DNA from: Carposina sasakii
Lineage: Eukaryota; Arthropoda; Insecta; Lepidoptera; Carposinidae
DNA length: 64,000 nucleotides
NCBI GenBank assembly: GCA_014607495.2
Contig: CP053160.1
Location: forward strand, 2,108,001-2,172,000
Direction: 5' to 3'
In this document: positions 22,563 to 37,200 of the stretch, piece by piece
How positions within the stretch are numbered: the first letter of the stretch is position 1
Layout of the letters: each line of letters opens with the position of its first letter
Translations under genes and position numbers: made by a program
Notes under the pieces: generated by a model
What the model saw: only the letters and a program-made list of their open reading frames with translations
Database searches by the model: none
What the model was told of the DNA's origin: nothing

Positions 22563-25221
22563 TGTCATAAACCTTTTGTCATAATAATTGCGTACTTTTT
22601 TTGTTTTAAATAATGCTCTAGAAAGAAGAACTATAAATAATCGCATGAAATCGTATTTTGCGATGTCTATTGATTTATTGAAGTAAAAATCGATGTTTCA
22701 TTTATTTTGCAAACTTAAACTTACGATGATACAAAAATATGGGTAACAAAACTTCGATGTAGCATTATTTTGATAAAATGTATAAAACATGAAAACAATA
22801 ACGATGAACTGTGTTTTTAGAGGAAATGAAATTGCGATGTAACCTAATTCTAGGATTTGTTAAATATTGTACTAAAAGTTCTGCGAATCGTTTTATGGGT
22901 AATGAAAATCGTTGAAAGGAATTCCGATAAAATAATGGATTCCCATAATATGTGTATAATTTAATTTTGCGTTTTTCATTATTCTTTGAAAATATTAGTA
23001 AAAATAAATTATAGACAAAATTTCAGTGATATACCTATTTAGTAAATTTGTAGATTCTATTTAAAGAAGTTCCTGAAACTGTAGCCGAGATTTATAAATA
23101 TGCATATGCACATTAAAGTAGCATAGAGATAGGTTTGATGGGCTGTTATCTTATCCGTAAGTATTTTTAATATAAGTTGTAACTAGTTCATTTGCTTAAG
23201 TTATCTATACCAGCGCCCGTAGCATGAATTTGGTGAGAGCGAGATATCTCATATTTAAACGTCAAATTCACAGAGCTATATATAACTAGACAAAAGACAT
23301 AGTTCGAACTTTGCGTATAAAAACAGAGTTAGAAATTAGAATAGACACTCGTGCTCTAGCTAAGACTGTATGAATTTGCCCTGAAAGAAGTGCTTTGCAA
23401 TCGCTTTTTACACGTAGAGTACATACACTTACATGTCTAATCATTACATAGCTCTGTGAGCCATTTCGCTCTTACCAAGTTCATGCTACGGGTGCAGGTA
23501 CCTATAGGTACTATACCTATCTTGTGCCAATCTATTCCAATGCGAAACTGCGAACAGGTTCATGCGCAAAGTATAGGCAGTATCATAAGACTTTTTCTGC
23601 ATGGATTCTTAAAAAAAAAACAAATTGTATTGTAGTATATAATTTATTATAGGGCATAAAAAATGTGGTGACCATAGCCCATGTTACAGGCATTAGACTA
23701 TAATAATAATATACAGTTTAACCGTGTATTGTTAGCACCATTTTTTTGTTATTTTTTATTACAAACATTACTGTGCCTTATCTTAATTTACTACAAAAGC
23801 AGAGTACACATGGTCTTTTTGTTTTCCATTTTTTGTTATTACCTATGTCTATATAATAAGGTTTATATTCATTTGATAATCTTAAATTGATCACACAATA
23901 ACTAAAACATAAAATTGGTATGCACTTCAAACTATGTCAAGTTAGATTCTGGTATAGTCAGATATCCAGAGCTCGAAGCATTTTAAACAAAATAAATTTG
24001 GTCCAGCTTCAACAACTACGAAGGTGTTAATTTTGTAGTAACAAAAAGAAATAACTTCAAATTCATATACAGTCTTTGGTTAGAATAGAAAAGATAGGTA
24101 TGAAAATTATATATTAGGTAACTTAAATTTATAATATCACAAGCATAATTAACATTGCAATAGTTCATCATAAACAACCTCAGTCAAACCGAAAATATGG
24201 GCAAATAGATAAGCACAATAATTTATGCAATTTAGTTTGAATAGGTTTACGTTTGAATTTAACTACAGAGCGCAATATCGCAACTTATTTACGTACATAT
24301 ACGAGTTAATACGTTAATACCCATGCTCCATATGACAAAGAATACAATGCACGAAATACTATGCGCAGTCCGTACAGTAGGGTACATCGCTAATTTGTCC
24401 AAACTACTTATTTTACAAGTACGTTGTAATACTTTAAAGGCATATTTTCTTCGTTTACCTTAGGCTAATTTACATCAACTTAGTATGTTTTACTTTAAAC
24501 TACATACCATCAAATTGATTTATATCAAGTTTTGATCAAACTCCCACAGGGTATGTAAGTATAATTGAATTAATACGACAAAAATATTTAAGGCACAATT
24601 GGCTTATGGCAGCATCGTGCGCGCCTAAAATACATACAACAAACAATTTACCTAAGAATTCCCAAAAGTGAAGCTACTAAAATGCTCGAACCATTACAAT
24701 CTATAGAACTAATGCTAAATTACTTCTTCCTTAAGCAACAACTGCCAGATCTAAGATTAGAGGTTCAATACTCTTAATTCTGCTCGTGGTTACCACCAGG
24801 TGACAGTGTTCCATAAACTAAGCAGTTTTTACTTAAAACCTTTACATTTTACACGTACAACCACCTATTTTCGTATTTGAATTTTGCTAATCAACCGTTG
24901 CAAACATCAAATAGAAAATCAGTCATCCAATTGACGAAAAGAGTGACACTAGATCTGCGAAATAGGGTCTCTACATTGCAGAAAGTCGACATCGCAATGG
25001 TATCTGTCTCTAGCTTATAGCCGGTCTTCAAATAAAGACCTTCATTATGCTTCATAATCACCAAGCAGGGAAGCTAAAGTGTTTTAACCACCATCATAAG
25101 CAGTCCTCGAACAATTTAACTGCAATAGTAGTTTCCATGCGCGGTTTTCTGCATCGGGTGTACAGGCCCCATTAACTCTACCGGTTACCTAGTCCATTGA
25201 ATAGCGTGCGTAGCTCGCAGT
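22563..25221. other. AT-rich region, probably including the MIF4G 3' UTR
   Basis: No coding sequence or clear repeat. The part nearest 25221 lies directly downstream of the MIF4G stop codon on the minus strand; minus-strand AATAAA at 23648-23643 is one possible poly(A) signal. Confidence 0.4.
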
Positions 25222-25240
25222 CTACTGTTTGGTTGGTCCA
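25222..25240 (-). CDS. MIF4G gene exon 9: last codons and stop
   Basis: A strong acceptor (T9CAG, at 25241-25252) is followed by TGGACCAACCAAACAGTAG. In the phase left by exon 8 this gives S-GPTKQ-stop, so the protein would end YYYPSSSGPTKQ. MIF4GD-type proteins also end a few residues after a YYY motif, which fits. The 3' UTR probably runs left from here; AATAAA on this strand occurs for example at 23648-23643. Confidence 0.6.
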
Positions 25241-28200
25241 CTGAAAAAAAAACGCACATAAAATTATAAATCCCCGGAAAGGTACTTTTGGAGCAGAGAT
25301 TTACTGGAAGAAGACTAGGTTTTGATATCCTGGTAAATAATCGACTGTGGAGAGTAGATCTATAAAAGAAACTCGTGATTTATGTACTTATTCTTGAAGT
25401 TGACACTATGACACTTTGACGGCCGATTGGTGTAGCTGTAATTGGTAATGACTCTTAAGCGAGCTGAGGACGCTGTCTGCTGCCGGACCTACTTGGAGGA
25501 CGGGTAGTAGTACAGTACGGCGCAGCCCGGCAGCTGCCGGCGCGTGGGGCGCTGTGCCGGACCTACCTGGAGGACGGGTAGTAGTACAGCACGGCGCAGC
25601 CCGGCAGCTGCCGGCGCGTGGGGCGCTGTGCCGGACCTACCTGGAGGACGGGTAGTAGTACAGCACGGCGCAGCCCGGCAGCTGCCGGCGCGTGGGGCGC
25701 TGTGCCGGACCTACCTGGAGGACGGGTAGTAGTACAGCACGGCGCAGCCCGGCAGCTGCCGGCGCGTGGGGCGCTGTGCCGGACCTACCTGGAGGACGGG
25801 TAGTAGTACAGTACGGCGCAGCCCGGCAGCTGCCGGCGCGTGGGGCGCTGTGCCGGACCTACCTGGAGGACGGGTAGTAGTACAGCACGGCGCAGCCCGG
25901 CAGCTGCCGGCGCGTGGGGCGCTGTGCCGGACCTACCTGGAGGACGGGTAGTAGTACAGCACGGCGCAGCCCGGCAGCTGCCGGCGCGTGGGGCGCTGTG
26001 CCGGACCTACCTGGAGGACGGGTAGTAGTACAGCACGGCGCAGCCCGGCAGCTGCCGGCGCGTGGGGCGCTGTGCCGGACCTACCTGGAGGACGGGTAGT
26101 AGTACAGCACGGCGCAGCCCGGCAGCTGCCGGCGCGTGGGGCGCTGTGCCGGACCTACCTGGAGGACGGGTAGTAGTACAGCACGGCGCAGCCCGGCAGC
26201 TGCCGGCGCGTGGGGCGCTGTGCCGGACCTACCTGGAGGACGGGTAGTAGTACAGTACGGCGCAGCCCGGCAGCTGCCGGCGCGTGGGGCGCTGTGCCGG
26301 ACCTACCTGGAGGACGGGTAGTAGTACAGCACGGCGCAGCCCGGCAGCTGCCGGCGCGTGGGGCGCTGTGCCGGACCTACCTGGAGGACGGGTAGTAGTA
26401 CAGCACGGCGCAGCCCGGCAGCTGCCGGCGCGTGGGGCGCTGTGCCGGACCTACCTGGAGGACGGGTAGTAGTACAGCACGGCGCAGCCCGGCAGCTGCC
26501 GGCGCGTGGGGCGCTGTGCCGGACCTACCTGGAGGACGGGTAGTAGTACAGCACGGCGCAGCCCGGCAGCTGCCGGCGCGTGGGGCGCTGTGCCGGACCT
26601 ACCTGGAGGACGGGTAGTAGTACAGCACGGCGCAGCCCGGCAGCTGCCGGCGCGTGGGGCGCTGTGCCGGACCTACCTGGAGGACGGGTAGTAGTACAGC
26701 ACGGCGCAGCCCGGCAGCTGCCGGCGCGTGGGGCGCTGTGCCGGACCTACCTGGAGGACGGGTAGTAGTACAGCACGGCGCAGCCCGGCAGCTGCCGGCG
26801 CGTGGGGCGCTGTGCCGGACCTACCTGGAGGACGGGTAGTAGTACAGCACGGCGCAGCCCGGCAGCTGCCGGCGCGTGGGGCGCTGTGCCGGACCTACCT
26901 GGAGGACGGGTAGTAGTACAGCACGGCGCAGCCCGGCAGCTGCCAGCGCGCCGCGTGGAGCTCGATGAGCTGCAGCAGCGTGCGGCGCGTGGAGGGCGCG
27001 GCTCCGGCGCCCGCGTTGAGGAAGGCGTCGCGGACGGCCGCCAGCAGACGCTCCAGCTCGCCCGGCAGCTGCGCCTCCAGGTCGCGCCCGATGTACGTCA
27101 GCACGAAGAACAGGTTCTCCGTCTGGAACAATACAACGTCTCCTTTTAAAGCTACTACTTGACTGAGGTGGTTACTGCTCCATTTAAGTTTTCGAGGTCA
27201 CGTCCAGCTGTCTATCCCGTCTGCTGGATGTAGGAGGTACTCACGTCGCCGGGCGACGGCACGGGCTGCCGGATGCAGTCCTCGCAGCACTTGCAGATGA
27301 GCGTGAGCAGTACGGCGCCGGGCGCGGTGCTGGCGGCGCGACGCTGGATGGCTCGGCGCCGTAGCTGGCAGTACATCTCCAGCAGGAACGACAGGAACGC
27401 CATAAGCCGCGGCCGCCCGCCGCCGACTACGTTGCCTAGCAGCTGTAAACATTATACACTGACATGAATTTTGATAGCATATTGTACCAAGTGGGACTTA
27501 CTGATGAAAAGTGGGTATGTAATTTGCACACTCTTGCCTAACCTCTTTGAAGGATAATGTATATTTTGTAGAAGAATACCAATGATGTCACGATTTGAAC
27601 AACAAAGCAAGACCTTCGTCTATTCTAGCTTCGCTTGACAGCCAGTTAGCAATTCCTATAGGATTAGACACCTATTGTAATCAGACTGCAAACAAGCTGC
27701 TAAAGCTTGTTAGTCCGAACTTGTACATATGTATAGACTGTTGTCATTTTTTAAAAATTTCGCTTTTCAAGATCCTATTTCACGTTTCCAAAGAAGCTAT
27801 GTTAAACCAGGGGAACCAGCCAGAGGACATCTTTGGCAAGAAACATTACGGACCTAAAGGGAACCAGACTGACCTTCTCGCGGTCGTGGTACCACTGCTG
27901 GCACGTGTTGAGCAGCGACTCGAGGAAGGTCTCGCTCTGCTCGCGCTCCACCACGGCGATGCAGCGGCGCGCGGCCGGCAGCGCATAGCGCGGGGACTCC
28001 ACGGCGCGCGACACCAGGTGGTTCACCGCGTCCATCAGTGTGCGCGCGCATACTGCGTTCGGGTCTGGGGATTACCACCACAGATTTGACAAATATGTCC
28101 GGGAGAGAAACACCGGCTACAAAACTGCGTCTAAAGTTACGACACTTTGAAAATGTATGGGACATTCATCATCAGCCTATTGCAGTCCACTGCTGGACGT

Positions 28201-31200
28201 AGGCCTCCCCCAGGGCACGCCACAAGACTGCCATGGGGGTATTTGCCCATAGTCACCACGCTGAACAGGCGGGTTGGTGACCGCAGTTTGTATTTTGGAC
28301 TATGTTGTCAACACGGAGGCGCTGCTGCCCACTTCCCGGAAACCCTTAATCGCCTCGTACGATACCCACGGGCAGACATAGGGTGGTACGAATTCTACTC
28401 TGCCAGCACCACGCGGCCAACATGGAACATTATAAAATATTAATAAGATGAAATTTTTTTCACCCGAGTGAGATTTGAACTCACGACAACTCGCATTCCG
28501 TGCATCGCTCTACCAACTGAGCTATAAGTACTGTAAAAAAATCGTTTTGCGAAAATATTTCCTGTCCGATTCCCACTTCCCTGCTTATAGGTATCATCGA
28601 ATTCCGTAAACCAATATTTTGTTGAAAGTACTATAAATCCAGAAAGGTGGCATTAGACTCTTGAGAATCCCAACTAACCTTCAAGAGCTTTATCAATACA
28701 CTCCTGTATTTCTGGCGGAAAACTGCCCAGGTCTCCTGCATCGGCCGCCAAGCCCAGGGCAGCCATGCCGCTGGCCAGAGCATCAGCCGATGTGAGAGAC
28801 TTCGACCGCTTCAGGCCAGGGGTGAACGACTGCGGACGGATGCTTTTGCCGTTGCCGTTGGACAACGACGAGGGGGGAGACCTCTTCTTCTCCGGAATGA
28901 TCGCTTGCTGCGGCTGCAGCTTGAAATGCACGCGGGGTCCCGCCTGGAATGAGACGTTGGGTTTTGTTAGGTCGGCTCACTGTTAACTGTTTACCCTGTC
29001 TCGTCATCTACAAAGAACTGAGTTAGGGTTACAATTCAATAGTTTCCATCGTTTCTGGCTAGTGATTTTAGTAGTACATAATGTGATATTTATGTGTATG
29101 GGAGTATGAATGTGCATGTTAAAACGAATCAGGATCACAACTATGAATCGACCGAAATACACCTTGGAGGCGCTATGTAAGTATCCATTCTACAGTTATA
29201 TTTTAAAGATTGAACGCGCAGGACACGACATCGAAGCCAAGCTCCACAAGAAACCGCTAAGGGAAATTCTTATAAGCCAATGATATGAACTAAGATTACA
29301 TAAGATCTTTAGAGAAGATTATATAAAAAAAATACTACAAAATGAATGTTAGGATTGGTGAACGCCTAAGCGAGAGCAAGCTAGCAAGTACTACTGTTGT
29401 CGAACACCCAACCTTTATACTCACTGTCGGCACATTTCCGCTGGAGGTGCTGTTGAGCAAGCCGTGCGGCATCACCGGCCGGTAGTGAGGCGGCACTTGT
29501 GCATGCAGCACTGCGGAACGCGAGTGCTGCAGCCCCACGCTGCCGTAGCCCAGGCCCATTGCCGGCCTGGAAGTGTTGTGTATCCTTTTAGAAGGTCAAT
29601 CACTGGAGAGCAGCGTGCTTGGACAATCCTATCCTTCTTACATATATAATTGCAAAGTTTGTGAGGATGGATGTGTGTTTGTTACTCTTTCACGCAAAAA
29701 TTACAGAACGGATTTTAATGAAACTTGACAGGTATACATAGCCGTTTACACTTATACATCAGAATAACAGAGGCTACTCTATAAAGTTCACGCGGGCGGG
29801 TGATAGTGTAACATAGTTTGGCATCGACGACGTTCGTTATCGCCACCAGCCCTCTGATAGTCGTTAAACTTCATCACGCAAGTTGTCGACGGTACGAAAA
29901 TGAAATCTTCCTATTGGAGTAAACGTATCGGTGAGGTGAGAGTCATCACAGTAAGCACTCTTATGTTAATCTAGGTACTACTCCTACCTACAAGATAAGG
30001 ATTATAAATAGGTGTTGGTCTTCCTGAAATTGTAAAATAAAATAAAATAAGGCCAGCCAAGCACGGATTAAATCCTTTTACCTATTCAGGCCAATGACAC
30101 CGCAAACTATTTAAAGATCTCTCTTCTAGGTAAAACCAAAGACCCTGGACAAATTCTTTACCGCGCTTTTCGGAAAGCAAGTGATTAACCTACATTTATT
30201 TTTTTATTTATTTATTTATTTAATTAGTATACCAACGATTGTTACATCAATAAACATTTATCTACTTAAAATAAAACTTAATCTAAATGCACAATCAATT
30301 ACAGGTATACATCACATGCACAACAGAAATTTGCCAGTAAAAAAAAGTATATATATAATTCTAGAAATTTACGTAACAAAATAAGACAAAAGTTAATTGT
30401 AATGTAAGATCTAAGTTACACAGTGTCCATGCAGTAGATTTACATATGCTCACGCAACTTACGCTTGAACGTAGACAGGGACATAAAGTGTACATCCACA
30501 GATCCGCTACTCGCGTTATATATTTTACCAATTCTTGATATCGGAGAATTAGCGCCCAGGACAGTTCTACAGAGCGGACGCACGATTGGTTTAATTGGTT
30601 TCCGAGGTATATGATAGGGTATCTTAAAGCTGAACACTTCCAGTAAGGCTGGGCAACGTATTTGGTTTCTCATTATTTTGAAGAAAAAAGTTAGATCCAG
30701 AAGGTTTCTACGTTGCTCTAAGCTTGTTAATTTAAAAAGTTTAAGCTTTTCGTCGTATGGTATGTTTTTTTTATCCCTATGATGTGAATATGTTAAATAT
30801 CGAACCAATCGTTTTTGAATGCGCTCAATACGCAAAATGTGCGTAGCATAATGGGGCCGCCACACTGTACTCCCATATTCGAGACAAGACCTCACAAGGC
30901 AGTTATACAAGTTTAGTTTTGTAGAGGCATGTTTGAACACCTTGCTGTTCCGTATAAGAAACCCTAGCAGTTTGGATGCTTTCTTTATAACGTGATCGAG
31001 CTGAGGGACGAATGTTAACTTTAAAAAATGTTACATAAAGGTAACTCAACAAATGACTAAAAATTTTATTGACCATTCTCCTACATTTTTTTAAATAACC
31101 GATTACCTACGGAAGTTTATGTTGGTACCGAATAGTGACGAATAATTAGCGAACCACATCATACAAGCGGTATTTAATTTATTCGTGGACAACACCCAGG

Positions 31201-34200
31201 AAGCGCTTCTTTAGGTGATGAGAGGTCAACGACATCAATCATGTTTCATTTTAGCATTAGGTAGTTGGCTATTATAATTTTAAATAATGTGGCAGGTTAC
31301 GTTACTAAAAACTATTTTTACGTTGAAAGTGATCCCACGGGCCGTAGAGTTCACACAATTGCATTTAAAATTCTACCCACTTACTTAAGTATTTATTAGT
31401 GCAGCAGTAATTATTTTCAATGTTTACATATTGTTAATTGTACTTTTTAACCTACTATCTAATGAATGGGGTACTTTTTATGCATAGACAAGGAACAAAG
31501 AATTTAAAAATAGGATTCCAGTAGCAGAATGAGGGGGCCTTTTAACACAAATCGTTCGTGTTAGATTTGCTAGGACGGTAGGTACTGAATTATGAAAAGA
31601 TTATGAATTATAAACCATAGCTTTAGCAGCATTGCGTTCCACTACCACAAAGTTTCTCCGGCCTTTAGAATCATTTAATTATTTTAAAATAATATATTCA
31701 TGAACACACTTCGTATCATATGAATTGATATGACGCTCCTAAATAGGACGACGAATGGCCGACTGCAATAAATATCGTTTTCATGCTAATCACATGCTTC
31801 CACAACTACCTACAGTGGTGCCTCACACAACGAACTTAATTCGTTCCAGGAGCAAGTTCGTTATGCGAAAAGTTCGTTATGTGAAACGCGTTTTCCCATA
31901 ACAATACATGTTAAAAAAAATAATTCGTTCTGTAGCATAAAATATGGTAAGATGACATAAAAAAAAAGATAAATTTTTTGTTATTATTTTTATTTAGATA
32001 CATCTAAAAACATAATGAAAAATACACACATTTTTTAATTTTAAGAAATAATCGAATCTTGCACATCTTCATCCATTTTCCGCTTTTTGGCCGATGGTGC
32101 AGTGAAAAACCTGTCCAAAGTCGTTTGTTTTTCTCTTTTCTTCAACATCTGCCGGAAATAACGGACAAGAGTATCGGAGTACAGGTCGTTGATCCTGTTT
32201 GCTTCAGCGGAATCCGGATAGTGGGCATTGGTAAACTCCTGAACTGCTTTCCATTTGACCAGGATGTTCTTGATGTCAGCAGTTGGAATTGGTTGATTGT
32301 TTGATTGTTGCTCCTCGTTATCAGATGACGCTTCCCTTTGAGCATTGTCCTGTTGTTGGGCCAGAAGTGTTTGGAGCTCTTCAGTTGTCAGCTCTTCTTT
32401 GTGTTCCTCAATAAGCTCCTCTACATCCTCTTCCTCTACCTCTAATTCCAACCTTTGGGCCACTGTGATGATGTCCTTCACCACTTGACTAACGACTGCC
32501 TGCGCGGAAGGATGCAATTAATCGGCAGTGATCGTAGAAGATCGGGCGACTTCGTTGTGTGAAGCGAAGTTCGTTGTATGAATCGTGAAATGAACGAAAA
32601 GGAAGTTCGTTGTGTGCAGCGTTCGCTGTGCGAGGCGTTCGTTATGCGAGGCACCACTGTATATGGAAGTAGAAACCCATATACGTTTATGCAATAGAAT
32701 ATTAATTAAATAAACAATAAAGTCCGTTTCATAAATATAAAGAAAGCATCTTAGTACCTACCTAGGTTAATTTTTATATTAGAACTTGGTTATTTTTACT
32801 TTCCTGGGGGTTAGTGATCTAATTTGTTTAATCCGCTTTGCTATTGTTTATGATCAAATAGTAGCCATAACATTATTATGAAATCGTAATTGTTTATAAA
32901 TCTAATTTCCTATAAATTTCAATAATTTATGTGTTCTATCTTTCTCTAGTCTCTTAAATTTGCTTACAAACCTCCTACAGCCATAACTACTTCTGTGCTT
33001 CTCGGTTAATGTCGTGGTTAAAAAATCGTACAAAAAAGCCACACAAAATTACATGAGACAAACACTTGTCTCTACTTTAGCGTAAGTGACACATACATCT
33101 CCATCTTACGTATAATATGACTTCGTACAAAGAGTAGCATTTTAACAAGACAAAAATACCCATTTATGTGACAAGAAACACGGGCAATTGCTTAGTTAAA
33201 CCAGAGTTAACTAAGGTAATGATATATGTATGAGTAAGTGTGTACAATTTTATCGGTATATTAGCAAATAAAGCAATGCCGAGTAATAGTGGATCTGCCA
33301 CTGCAAATTGTGCATGACCCAGTCTGCGATGTGGCAATTTTGTTCTGCGGTGGCAATAAACGCATCACGCGGGGTCAGATTTGACGTCTCGTTCGAATTG
33401 GGGCAAGTGACATGTCCTGTGTTATTGTGTTAGTCACTTGCAAGTAGTAGGTACAATTCTTAAATTAGGTACTGGTTAGAGCATGTGCAGTTACAGTATT
33501 GTGCATCAACTAAATTGAATTTGCAAGTGAAAGTAAGTTGTTGTTTACGGTTTTGTTACAAAACCGCGTCTAAAGTTAGACACTGTTTACCAAATGACAT
33601 TTGACAGAAAAATATATGGAATGTATGTCAAATTTAGTCAATGTTTAGTTTGAACAATTCTTAATTTTTTTGTAATTAACTACCTACACGGATAATGTTT
33701 ATAAATGAGGTTACAGCGGACAAATTCAAACACCTATACCCTGTGTACATAGGTTCACTGTTTTCAATTTAGTTCTTTCTGTTATGTAGACATCGCATTC
33801 GATTTGCAATTAAATATTTTGCAAGTTCAATATAGACGACTACTGACTATTTTTTTATTCCGGAATCCGGATGCCACAAAATGTTTTTAACGCGCATGAT
33901 TTCCGATCGTCTGCAACCGCGACCGTTGCCAAATAAAATGTCGGATTTACAGACACTTCGACATTCGCCGGCTAGCTAGTAAATAAAAATACAACACTTC
34001 TAATGTGACCTTTTTCCAGTCACATATTTGATCGTGATGAGTGAGCAAATACTAATAAATCATGAGGTTTTGTTTGAAGTTTTGGATTTAAACATCGTTA
34101 AGGTTACACCTTCCCTATTATTACATTTCACTAAGTTACATAATTTCTTACTATCAAGAAAAGAGAATTTCATATTAACCAGTACATCTATCTACATGCG

Positions 34201-37200
34201 CGCTATTACAACTCATTGAGAAAATAATTGTGAAAATCCACATGTGTAACATCATTACGTCAACGCTAAACGCCCGCAGTGACAACGTATCGTTTCGTGT
34301 TTACACTAAGCTTAGATTTGATACACACAGCTGTAAAGAAGGGTAGCCAGAATTGCAGGATCACGAAAGAGATCGCACAGCCACGTTTAGCATAGCGGAG
34401 TCAGATGCAAAAGATCAGTGTCAAGTTGCTGCCTAACTGATCAAATTGGTGAAATTCTAAAGATAGGTCAGATCAAGAGTAAACCAAAGAGGGTGCATGG
34501 TTTTAACACTACCAGCGCCCTGGGCGAGATTTCTACGGCAGCGCCCCCCCCCCTAAGTGTGATGTGCGATGTAACTAAAAATTAACGGTTTCGTAAGGTT
34601 AAGTAAGTACTTCTCGAAAATTTAACCTTTGCCTAGAATTGTGATTACTACTTCAGCATTAGGTTATAATCGCTAGCGGAGTGAGCACGAAACTTGGACC
34701 ACTTTTACCGATTAAAACTCCCTTATCAATAGTAGCACGAGTGCAAAATTTTGTATTAATAGGTAAGTAGTATTCTTCTTGACAACTCTTTTCAAAGTTT
34801 CAGACTTTCTAGAGCAACTAGAAATCTGTTCGTCTAGGGTTTAGACATTGTGATAGATAAGCGACAACGAAGTTCGCAAAGTTATGGAAACGTGATTTCT
34901 AAACGCTGTTGGTGGAGATGTTTCGATAAATTTCGACCTGTCGCTCGTGAAATTATTTTGCGTGAGCTGGCCTAAGCCTTTTGGCCGAACATGCGCTCAA
35001 AAAGCCTACCTCTGTCCGGCTTTATCCCGACGCCTGGAAACCCTAGCACTCATTTGATAACTAACTGCTTTACCCAAGTAGACCTCGGACTAGAAGCGAT
35101 GAGATGAAAGGAAGCGAAACAGATGTTTCAGTACCGTGGCAAGTGGAGATCCGTATGATCTCTGCCTACCCCTCCGGAAAAGAGGCGTAATTTTATATAC
35201 TTATGTAGGAAATACAAGTATCGACTTTTCATACCATGCTTAGGTAGTACGAACTGGAATATGGATACTCAGCAGGTAGACCTACCGCCTACACATGCAA
35301 AATCTTCAAGGACGGATGGTTAGTCATTAGCCACTTCGGAATAACTTGCTGCCAATGAAGTCACTAATTCAGCTCACAATTTAGTGATTCGACCTTGACT
35401 ATATGACTAAAAGAATATATCAACGGCTCGTTTACACGATTTTTGCAACATATCGGCACCATTACATAACACTGGATGAGTACCCATTTGATTAGTGTAG
35501 GTAAAACATAGTGTTAAATTGGCGAATAAACAGATCCGATGAGTGACGAATGTCGTAAATCATGGTATAAGTATGGGCAATTTGATAATTTAGCTATTTT
35601 TCATTGTGACACCTAAGAATTTTCTGAGCAACAAGAAAAATAACAAGCTACTTTAGTGTCTGTCCTTTGCAAGCAATCGACAACTTGCAGGCAAGAAATC
35701 ACACATGAAATAGATAACTAGTTTTAAGAACAAGGGAATTATCCTATAGATAGTAAATAGACACACAGTTAAATACCGCCGAGGAAAAGACTTAAGAAGA
35801 AAACATCGCAAAGACAAAAGAGTTCATTTACCTACTTAGTGTGACATGCACGCGACAGATTGAAGAAAACTTGATTAAAACTTGGTACGGTCAAAATTGG
35901 TAGTAGGTATCTAAAATCCTATGAAGCAGGTGTATTGTTTATACGATCTAATGTACTCTTACATTGGACGACAACTATAGTTGCATGTGCAACGCAACGA
36001 TTGTCACAGATTCTAAACTTACGTTATTGGAACATGCAAAAATAAACTGTTTTGTGAATCTTACATATGGAAACTTAACTAAGGGCCAATTTTTCTAATA
36101 GTCAGGTAGCCAATCTACACGATAAATTTGATGCTGTCTTTCTCTGTAGTTGATTAAGATACAGGCAGCATCTACCTTATCCTCCAGAGAGCCTATCTGA
36201 CCATTGGAAAAAAACCCTAAAATGTACTAAGCTAAATTGAAACGAATAACGTGCATTCGCCTTAACAGCATCTTCATAAATACATTCGTTTGACTGACGC
36301 ACAGGACACGAGGGCAAAGGAGTTGAATGTTCTTTGTTTTGTTCTGCCGGATTATATTGCAAATATTGTGGACGACTGGATAGTTGATTTAGCTTGTGCA
36401 GACTTATCTAATATATATAGTATAATATATATATTATAGGGCCCGGTGGCGGGCGATCCCTCAATAGAGATTTAAACTTCCGAATAGTGACGCCTGATAC
36501 AATTCAATATTATCTAAATAGTCATTTATATTATTGGGTATTATCATAAATTAAGTCCATATCATATCTTGTGGTGGTTATGGTTAGTGGCAATTGGGAT
36601 AAAATTATAAAAAATCGAAACCTATTTTCATGATCTGAAGATCTAAGCCTCTAACAAGAGTCCGCGTGTGCAATCCCGCAAGCAATTTCGACCATGGCAA
36701 GTTGGGTAGTTAATTGATACATTGCTTGTATAATTGATATGTGATCGACGTAATGTTCCATTTAATAACTTAATAAGAGGAACTTATAAGTTAAGCTACT
36801 TACACCGCATCAGATGAAGAGAATCTGCCGCGAACCATTATCTCTAATTATAATCCATGTAGCACAAAAACACTGAACTCGCAATACTCAGCACTTAAGG
36901 TATCACAGCCGTCACACACTATTAACAAATAAGCGTTTTTAGATAAGTTACAATGCAGTGTTTACCCAACCTACTATAAAATTTATCAAGAACTGAAAGC
37001 CCAGTGCAAACTTGGCAATCACTCTTTACAAATTACGCTTCATTTCCCTCATAGCATCGGAACTAAGAATAGAACAAGTCTCGATGTACTACTCGTACAT
37101 CAAATAAACACGTCCCGAGAAATTGCCGGGTACATTGACGTTCGACGGGCAACCAAAAGATAAACCTCGGAAAATTTCGTCTTCGCGCGTTTAGGAAAAT

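Noticed and set aside
25470..26949. CRISPR-like array
   Set aside because: Units are contiguous identical 74-mers without variable spacers, in a eukaryotic gene.
25544..27149. Eighteen overlapping 61-residue plus-strand frames starting [12 protein letters not shown], and a 115-residue one
   Set aside because: They are created by the 74-bp period (not a multiple of three) and lie antisense to MIF4G exon 8; no gene.
28455..28535. tRNA gene on the minus strand
   Set aside because: A and B boxes are present but the acceptor arms do not pair and related copies share a non-tRNA tail; SINE.
32041..32517. Host gene coding an acidic 158-residue protein
   Set aside because: It lies wholly between TA-flanked inverted repeats and ends like Tigger/pogo transposases.
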